From positions 41,602 to 105,601 of the forward strand of contig JBDSDD010000069.1 in NCBI GenBank assembly GCA_039920745.1: 64,000 nucleotides of DNA, given 5' to 3'. The position numbers and the translations under genes were made by a program. The DNA comes from Scleromatobacter sp039920745 (GTDB lineage: Bacteria > Pseudomonadota > Gammaproteobacteria > Burkholderiales > Burkholderiaceae_C). How positions within the stretch are numbered: position 1 is the stretch's first letter; the number at the start of each line of letters is the position of its first letter. This document shows, one piece after another, positions 59,041-64,000 of this stretch. The notes under the pieces are model-generated. The model saw nothing but the letters and a program-made list of their open reading frames with translations, made no database searches and had not been told where the DNA came from.

Positions 59041-60474
59041 ATGAAGCACGCGGTCAAGAATATCCACTTCGTGGGTGTCGGCGGGTCGGGCATGTCCGGC
59101 ATCGCCGAGATCCTGCACAACCTCGGCTACGCGGTCTCCGGCTCCGACCAGTCCGACAGCGCGACGTCGCGCCGCCTCGGCGAGCTGGGCATCCGCATCT
59201 TCGTCGGCCATGACGCGGCCAACATCGCTGATGCGCAAGCGGTCGTCACGTCCACGGCGGTCAAGGGCGACAACCCCGAAGTCATCGCAGCCCGCGCAAA
59301 ACGCATCCCGGTGGTGCCGCGCGCGGTGATGCTGGCCGAGCTGATGCGCCTGAAGAAGGGCATCGCGATCGCCGGCACGCACGGCAAGACGACCACGACC
59401 TCGCTGGTCACCTGCGTGCTGGCCGAGGCCGGGGTCGACCCGACCTTCGTCATCGGCGGGCGCCTCAACAGCGCCGGCGCCAACTCGCGCCTGGGCTCGG
59501 GCGACTACATCGTGGTCGAGGCCGACGAGTCCGACGCGTCGTTCCTGAACCTGATGCCGATCCTGGCGGTGGTGACGAACATCGACGCCGACCACATGGA
59601 CACCTACGGCCACGACTTCGCGCGCCTGAAGGCCGCGTTCGTGGAGTTCCTGCACCGCATGCCGTTCTACGGCGCGGCCATCGTCTGCGGCGACGACCCC
59701 GGCGTGCGTTCGATCATCCCGATGATCTCGCGCCCGGTCATCACTTACGGCATGAACGAGGACGTGCAGGTGCGCGCCGTCAACGTGGTCGCGCTGGTCG
59801 GTGGGCAGATGCAATTCACCTGCCAACGCCGCAACGGCGTCCAGATGCCCGATTTCGACGTGACGCTGAACCTGCCCGGCGAGCACAACGTGCGCAACGC
59901 GCTGGCCGCCATCGCCGTGGCCACCGAGCTCGAATTGCCCGACGCCGCCATCGCGCGTGCCCTCGAAGGCTTCACCGGCGTCGGCCGCCGCTTCCAGCGT
60001 TTCGGCGACCTGCCGGTGGACGCCGACAAGGGCGGCGGCACGTTCACGCTGATCGACGACTACGGCCACCACCCGGTGGAGATGGCCGCGGTGATCGCCG
60101 CCGCGCGCGGCGCGTTCCCGCAGCGCCGCCTCGTGCTCGCGTTCCAGCCGCACCGCTTCACGCGTACCCGCGACTGCTTCGAGGATTTCGTCAAGGTGAT
60201 GGGGCAGGCCGATGGGGTCCTGCTGACCGAGGTGTACTCGGCCGGCGAGTCGCCGATCGTCGCGGCCGACGGCCGCTCGCTGGCCCGCGCGCTGCGCGTC
60301 GCGGGCAAGGTGGATCCGGTGTTCGTCGACGACGTCAACGAACTCGCGGCGGCCATCGTCGACCACGCGCGCAACGGCGATGTCGTCATCTCGATGGGCG
60401 CGGGCTCCATCGCTGCGGTGCCGCAGCGGGTGGTGGACATGAAGGCACAGACTCTGAACGGAGGCGCGCAATGA
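59041..60474 (+). CDS. murC: UDP-N-acetylmuramate:L-alanine ligase
   Basis: A 477-residue Mur ligase that adds L-Ala, the first amino acid, to UDP-MurNAc. The N-terminal dinucleotide-like loop is FVGVGGSGMSGIAEIL, the ATP loop AGTHGKTTT (111-119), and VVEADESDASFL, VTNIDADHMDTYG and IDDYGHHPVEM are the other MurC signatures. The ATG at 59041 follows repeat copy F; an upstream in-frame start at 58996 would lie inside that repeat. It overlaps ddl by 4 bp. Confidence 0.95.
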   Translation: MKHAVKNIHFVGVGGSGMSGIAEILHNLGYAVSGSDQSDSATSRRLGELGIRIFVGHDAANIADAQAVVTSTAVKGDNPEVIAARAKRIPVVPRAVMLAELMRLKKGIAIAGTHGKTTTTSLVTCVLAEAGVDPTFVIGGRLNSAGANSRLGSGDYIVVEADESDASFLNLMPILAVVTNIDADHMDTYGHDFARLKAAFVEFLHRMPFYGAAIVCGDDPGVRSIIPMISRPVITYGMNEDVQVRAVNVVALVGGQMQFTCQRRNGVQMPDFDVTLNLPGEHNVRNALAAIAVATELELPDAAIARALEGFTGVGRRFQRFGDLPVDADKGGGTFTLIDDYGHHPVEMAAVIAAARGAFPQRRLVLAFQPHRFTRTRDCFEDFVKVMGQADGVLLTEVYSAGESPIVAADGRSLARALRVAGKVDPVFVDDVNELAAAIVDHARNGDVVISMGAGSIAAVPQRVVDMKAQTLNGGAQ

Positions 60475-61493
60475 ACATCATTTCATTGACCCCCAACGAT
60501 GCGAAGAAGCTCGGCAAGGTGGCCGTGCTGATGGGCGGCACGTCCGCCGAGCGCGCGATCTCGCTGATCTCGGGCAGCGGCGTGCTGGCCGCGCTGAAGG
60601 CCAGCGGCATCGACGCGCACGCGTTCGATCCCGCCGAGCGTCCGATGGAAGACCTCAAGCGCGAGGGCTTCGCGCGCTGCTTCATCGTGCTGCACGGCCG
60701 CCGCGGCGAGGACGGCTGCATCCAGGGCGCGCTCGAGCTGATGGGCATCCCGTACACCGGCCCGGGCCTGATGGCATCGGCCATCGCGATGAACAAGGTG
60801 ATGACCAAGCGCGTGTGGCGCGCCGAGGTGCTGCCCACGCCGCGCGGTCGCGTGTTGAGCCGCGAGGAGCAGGTCGACAAGTACATGAGCAAGGTGCCCG
60901 ACGAGCTCGGACTGCCGCTGATCGTCAAGCCGCCGCACGAAGGCTCGTCGGTCGGCGTCACCAAGGTCAAGAGCTGGTCGCAGATGAAGGAGGCGGTGGA
61001 ACTGGCCGCCGGCTACGACGCGGACGTGCTGTGCGAGGAGTTCATCGACGGCGACGAGGTGACGGTCGCGTTGCTGGGCGAGGGCATGGACGTCATGGCG
61101 TTGCCCGTGGTGCGCATCGTCGCGCCGGAAGGCAAGTACGACCTGCAGAACAAGTACTTCACCGACGTCGTCAAGTACCACTGCCCGAGCGGCCTGCCCG
61201 ACAAGGAGGAGAAGGAAGCCCAGCGCCTGGCCGTCGCGGCCTACCGCGCGCTCGACTGCCGCGGCTGGAGCCGCGCCGACCTGATCATCCGGCACTCGGA
61301 CCGCAAGGCGTTCCTGATCGAGATGAACACCTCGCCGGGCATGACCCCGCACTCGCTGGTGCCGATCGCTGCGCGCGCCGTGGGGGTGTCTTACGAGGCC
61401 CTGTGCGCGCACCTGATCGCCGTCGCCGCGCTCGACCCGCAAGGCAAGGGCGGCAAGGCCGCGAAGAACGAACAGCCGGACGCCCAGGCCTGA
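60471..61493 (+). CDS. ddl: D-alanine:D-alanine ligase
   Basis: A 340-residue ATP-grasp enzyme joining two D-alanines for MurF. The N-terminal KVAVLMGGTSAERAISLISG has the catalytic glutamate, and the grasp domain has LPLIVKPPHEGSSVGVTKV, the omega-loop region DLQNKYFTDVVKYHCPSGL and IEMNTSPGMTPHSL binding Mg-ATP. It is the DdlB type typical of dcw clusters. A 30-residue Lys/Ala/Gln-rich tail follows the core. ftsQ starts 2 bp after the stop. Confidence 0.94.
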   Translation: MNIISLTPNDAKKLGKVAVLMGGTSAERAISLISGSGVLAALKASGIDAHAFDPAERPMEDLKREGFARCFIVLHGRRGEDGCIQGALELMGIPYTGPGLMASAIAMNKVMTKRVWRAEVLPTPRGRVLSREEQVDKYMSKVPDELGLPLIVKPPHEGSSVGVTKVKSWSQMKEAVELAAGYDADVLCEEFIDGDEVTVALLGEGMDVMALPVVRIVAPEGKYDLQNKYFTDVVKYHCPSGLPDKEEKEAQRLAVAAYRALDCRGWSRADLIIRHSDRKAFLIEMNTSPGMTPHSLVPIAARAVGVSYEALCAHLIAVAALDPQGKGGKAAKNEQPDAQA

Positions 61494-61495
61494 GC

Positions 61496-62323
61496 ATGCT
61501 GCTGCGCCAACCCGCCACCCCGACCAGCGCGCCCGCCGACGCGCTCCCGGTGGACGTGCGCCTGATGAACGCGATCGCGATGGCCGTGTTCACGCTGGCG
61601 CTGGTGGCGTTGGTGGCGGCCGGCCTCGCGTGGGCCATGCGTCGGCCGCAGTTCCAGTTCGGCGACGTGCGGCTGGAGGGCGACCTGCAGCGCAACAGCG
61701 TGACCACCGTGCGCGCCAACGCGATGCCGCACCTGGCGGGCAACTTCTTCACGATGGACCTGGCCCACACGCGTGCGGCCTTCGAGCAGGTGCCCTGGGT
61801 TCGCCACGCCGTCGTGCGTCGCGTGTGGCCCAACCGGCTGGTGGTGGCGCTGGAGGAGCACCAGCCCGTCGCGCTGTGGCTGGGCGACGAGAACAGCGAC
61901 AAGATGGTCAACAGCCACGGCGAGGTCTTCGAGGCCAACGTCGGCGACGTCGAGGACGACAGCCTGCCGCAGTTCGCCGGCCCGGACGGCACGTCGGCGC
62001 AGGTGCTCGACATGTACCGCCGGCTGCAGCCGATGTTCTCGAACCTCGACGCCGAGTTGACCGCGCTGCACCTGTCGGGCCGCGGCAGCTGGAAGGTCGA
62101 CCTGGACGACGGCGCGAGCGTCGAGCTCGGGCGCGGCACCCAAGATGAAGTGGTGGAGCGCACGACGCGTTTCATCCGCACGGTACCGCAGGTGTTGCAC
62201 AAGTTCGGAGCGCCGCTGGAGAGCGCGGACCTGAGGCACGCCGAAGGCTATGCAGTGAAGTTGAAGGGCTTGTCGGTGAACGCTGACGCGAAGCAGCCGC
62301 AACAACCTTCCAGCCAGCAATAG
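61496..62323 (+). CDS. ftsQ: Cell division protein FtsQ
   Basis: A 275-residue bitopic divisome protein: cytoplasmic start (1-23), one membrane helix (about 24-46), a POTRA domain (QFQFGDVRLEGDLQRNSVTT onward) and a beta domain containing VPWVRHAVVRRVWPNRLVVALEE. It recruits FtsL/FtsB and links early and late division proteins. The tail is Gln/Ser-rich. ATG 61496 starts 2 bp after ddl; the frame is open far upstream but only this start gives a normal N-terminus. Confidence 0.92.
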   Translation: MLLRQPATPTSAPADALPVDVRLMNAIAMAVFTLALVALVAAGLAWAMRRPQFQFGDVRLEGDLQRNSVTTVRANAMPHLAGNFFTMDLAHTRAAFEQVPWVRHAVVRRVWPNRLVVALEEHQPVALWLGDENSDKMVNSHGEVFEANVGDVEDDSLPQFAGPDGTSAQVLDMYRRLQPMFSNLDAELTALHLSGRGSWKVDLDDGASVELGRGTQDEVVERTTRFIRTVPQVLHKFGAPLESADLRHAEGYAVKLKGLSVNADAKQPQQPSSQQ

Positions 62324-62336
62324 GAAACGGACAGCA

Positions 62337-63569
62337 ATGGCCAAGGAATACAAGGATCTCGTCGTCGGACTCGACATCGGCACCGCGAAGGTGATGGCCG
62401 TCGTCGCCGAGATACTGCCCGGCGGCGAGCTTCGGCTCGCGGGCCTGGGGGTGGCGCCGACGCACGGCCTCAAGCGCGGCGTCGTCGTCAACATCGACGC
62501 CACGGTGCAGTCCATCCAGCAGGCCTTGAAGGAGGCCGAGATGATGGCCGACTGCAAGATCTCGCGCGTCTACACGGGCATCACCGGCAGCCACATCCGC
62601 GGCCAGAACTCGACGGGCATGGTGATCGTGCGCGACAACCGCGAGGTCACGCCCACCGACATGGCGCGCGTGGTGGAGACGGCCAAGGCGATCAACATCC
62701 CCAACGACCAGCGCGTGCTGCTGGTCGAGCCGCAGGAGTTCGTGATCGACGGCCACGAAGTGAAGGAGCCGATCGGCATGAGCGGCAGCCGGCTCGAGGT
62801 GCGCGTGCACATCGTCACCGGCGCGCAGAGTGCGGCCGAGAACATCGTCAAATGCGTGCGTCGCTGCGGGCTCGAGGTCGACCAACTGGTGCTCAACCCG
62901 AGCGCGTCGAGCCAGGCCGTGCTGACGCAGGACGAGATGGACCTGGGCGTCGCGCTGGTGGACATCGGCGCGGGCACCACCGACGTCGCGATCTTCACCG
63001 GCGGATCGGTGCGCCACACCGCGGTGATCCCGATCGCCGGCGACCTGATCACCAGCGACATCGCGATGGCGTTGCGCACGCCGACCAAGGACGCCGAGGA
63101 GATCAAGGTCGAGTACGGCGTGGCCAAGCAACTGCTGGCCGACGCCACCGAACAGGTCGAGGTGCCGGGTCTCGGCGACCGCCCGCCGCGCATGCTCAGC
63201 CGCCAGGCGCTGGCCGGCGTGATCGAGCCGCGCGTCGAGGAGATCTTCTCGCTGGTGCACCAGGTGATCCGCGAGTCGGGCTGCGAGGAGTTGCTGTCCT
63301 CGGGCATCGTGCTCACCGGCGGCACGGCGGTGATGCCGGGCATGGTGGAGCTCGGCGAAGACATCTTTCTCAAGCCCGTCCGCAAGGGTCTGCCGACCTA
63401 TTCGGGCCCGCTGTTCGACATGGTCGCCAACCCGCGTTCGGCGACTGTCATGGGCCTGCTCGAGGAGGCCCGGGTCGCGCACAGCCGGGGCCACAAGGCC
63501 GCGGCGCAGGCCGGCTCGATGCAGACGTTCTTCGGCAAGGCGCGGGACTGGTTCATGGGCAATTTCTGA
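62337..63569 (+). CDS. ftsA: Cell division protein FtsA
   Basis: A 410-residue actin-like ATPase that tethers FtsZ to the membrane. The phosphate-1 loop is VGLDIGTAKVMAVVAE (about 9-24), with the 1C subdomain after it; phosphate-2 is VDIGAGTTDVAIF (about 206-218) and the adenosine motif GIVLTGGTAVMPGM (about 322-335). The C-terminal MQTFFGKARDWFMGNF is an amphipathic membrane-targeting helix. ftsZ follows after a 124-bp gap (63570-63693) with no gene and no clear promoter. Confidence 0.95.
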   Translation: MAKEYKDLVVGLDIGTAKVMAVVAEILPGGELRLAGLGVAPTHGLKRGVVVNIDATVQSIQQALKEAEMMADCKISRVYTGITGSHIRGQNSTGMVIVRDNREVTPTDMARVVETAKAINIPNDQRVLLVEPQEFVIDGHEVKEPIGMSGSRLEVRVHIVTGAQSAAENIVKCVRRCGLEVDQLVLNPSASSQAVLTQDEMDLGVALVDIGAGTTDVAIFTGGSVRHTAVIPIAGDLITSDIAMALRTPTKDAEEIKVEYGVAKQLLADATEQVEVPGLGDRPPRMLSRQALAGVIEPRVEEIFSLVHQVIRESGCEELLSSGIVLTGGTAVMPGMVELGEDIFLKPVRKGLPTYSGPLFDMVANPRSATVMGLLEEARVAHSRGHKAAAQAGSMQTFFGKARDWFMGNF

Positions 63570-63693
63570 TGACGAACACAAGAGGCGTCATCCACATAAG
63601 ACGCGACGCGCACGACGCGATCGAGTCGCACGCTCTTTGGGATACGGGGTTTATGGCACAGGCAACTGCAACAGCATCTAGGAAGGAAACATC

Positions 63694-64000
63694 ATGGCAA
63701 TCGAGATGATCGAACCGTTTGATCAAGGCACGCAGATCAAGGTCATCGGCGTGGGCGGCGGCGGCGGCAACGCCGTCGAGCACATGCTCAGCGAGGGCGT
63801 TCAAGGCGTCGAGTTCGTTTGCGCGAACACCGATGCTCAGGCACTGAACCGCTCCGGCGCGACCCAGATCATCCAGCTGGGCGGCAAGGGCCTGGGCGCG
63901 GGTGGCAAGCCGGAAGTCGGCCGCGCCGCGGCCGAGGAAGCAGTCGAGGAGATCCGGGCGGCCATCTCCGGCTCCAACATGCTGTTCATCACCGCCGGCA
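63694..64000 (+). CDS. ftsZ: Cell division protein FtsZ (3' truncated by window end)
   Basis: The first 102 residues of FtsZ, the tubulin-like GTPase that forms the division ring. MAIEMIEPFDQGTQIKVIGV is followed by the nucleotide-binding GVGGGGGNAV (about 19-28) and FVCANTDAQALN, all standard. GGAAGGAAAC lies a few bases before the ATG at 63694. The GTP tubulin signature (GGGTGTG) and the rest lie beyond the window. Confidence 0.96.
   Translation, partial: MAIEMIEPFDQGTQIKVIGVGGGGGNAVEHMLSEGVQGVEFVCANTDAQALNRSGATQIIQLGGKGLGAGGKPEVGRAAAEEAVEEIRAAISGSNMLFITAG

Noticed and set aside
60471..61493. Defective Ddl because HGRGGEDG reads HGRRGEDG
   Set aside because: That position varies among Ddl enzymes and all catalytic residues are present.

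Overview
The window is a stretch of chromosome from a GC-rich betaproteobacterium, most likely in the order Burkholderiales (Rubrivivax/Leptothrix/Roseateles-like). The indications are a complete division and cell-wall (dcw) cluster in betaproteobacterial form, a fatty-acid operon led by a TetR regulator with a DUF2147 gene inside it, a gltIJKL amino-acid importer, and a family of GC-rich hairpin repeats between genes. No prophage, insertion sequence, tRNA, rRNA operon or CRISPR array was seen. The assignment to order is inference from gene content, not from a marker-gene search.

Layout. 1-10.8 kb holds mixed housekeeping genes: the end of a probable LpxH-like phosphoesterase, a GT4 glycosyltransferase, a UBP-type zinc-finger protein, an AsmA-like protein, an NRAMP-related metal transporter, a membrane diguanylate cyclase, a nitronate monooxygenase, a minus-strand set (alpha/beta-hydrolase-GAF protein, 62-aa protein, cytidine deaminase), a glycine-zipper lipoprotein and an HNH endonuclease. 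10.9-18.8 kb is a beta-oxidation operon (TetR regulator, acyl-CoA dehydrogenase, DUF2147 protein, FadB-like bifunctional enzyme, thiolase, enoyl-CoA hydratase/isomerase) with two matching 22-bp palindromes upstream. 18.9-23.2 kb has an SGNH hydrolase, an acyl-CoA thioesterase, an Atm1-type ABC exporter and a LysR regulator. 23.3-27.9 kb is a glutamate/aspartate-type ABC importer with two adjacent binding proteins. 28-36.4 kb contains two GNAT proteins, pyrC, the RNase P RNA gene, a Bcr/CflA transporter, an alpha-carbonic anhydrase, a flavin reductase and a TPR/O-GlcNAc-transferase-like protein.

36.4-46.3 kb is the accessory-looking part. A TetR regulator is divergent from a beta-helix lipoprotein, a diheme cytochrome lipoprotein and a TonB-dependent receptor; a pectate lyase and a winged-helix/TPR regulator follow. 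The beta-helix/diheme pair matches a known two-gene association whose function is, as far as I know, unassigned.

46.6 kb to the end is the dcw cluster, mraZ-rsmH-ftsL-ftsI-murE-murF-mraY-murD-ftsW-murG-murC-ddl-ftsQ-ftsA-ftsZ (ftsZ cut by the window edge). Most genes overlap by 4 nt, and a good sigma70-like promoter precedes mraZ. Together they code for the cytoplasmic and lipid-linked steps of peptidoglycan synthesis and the core divisome.

The most unusual observations are a ~200-residue Ala-rich and acidic insertion inside MurD; a perfect 38-bp palindrome inside the coding sequence of the Atm1-type exporter; the TetR/beta-helix/diheme/TonB cluster; the dispersed hairpin repeat that interrupts several operons including dcw; and an NRAMP-family transporter lacking the usual metal-binding motifs.
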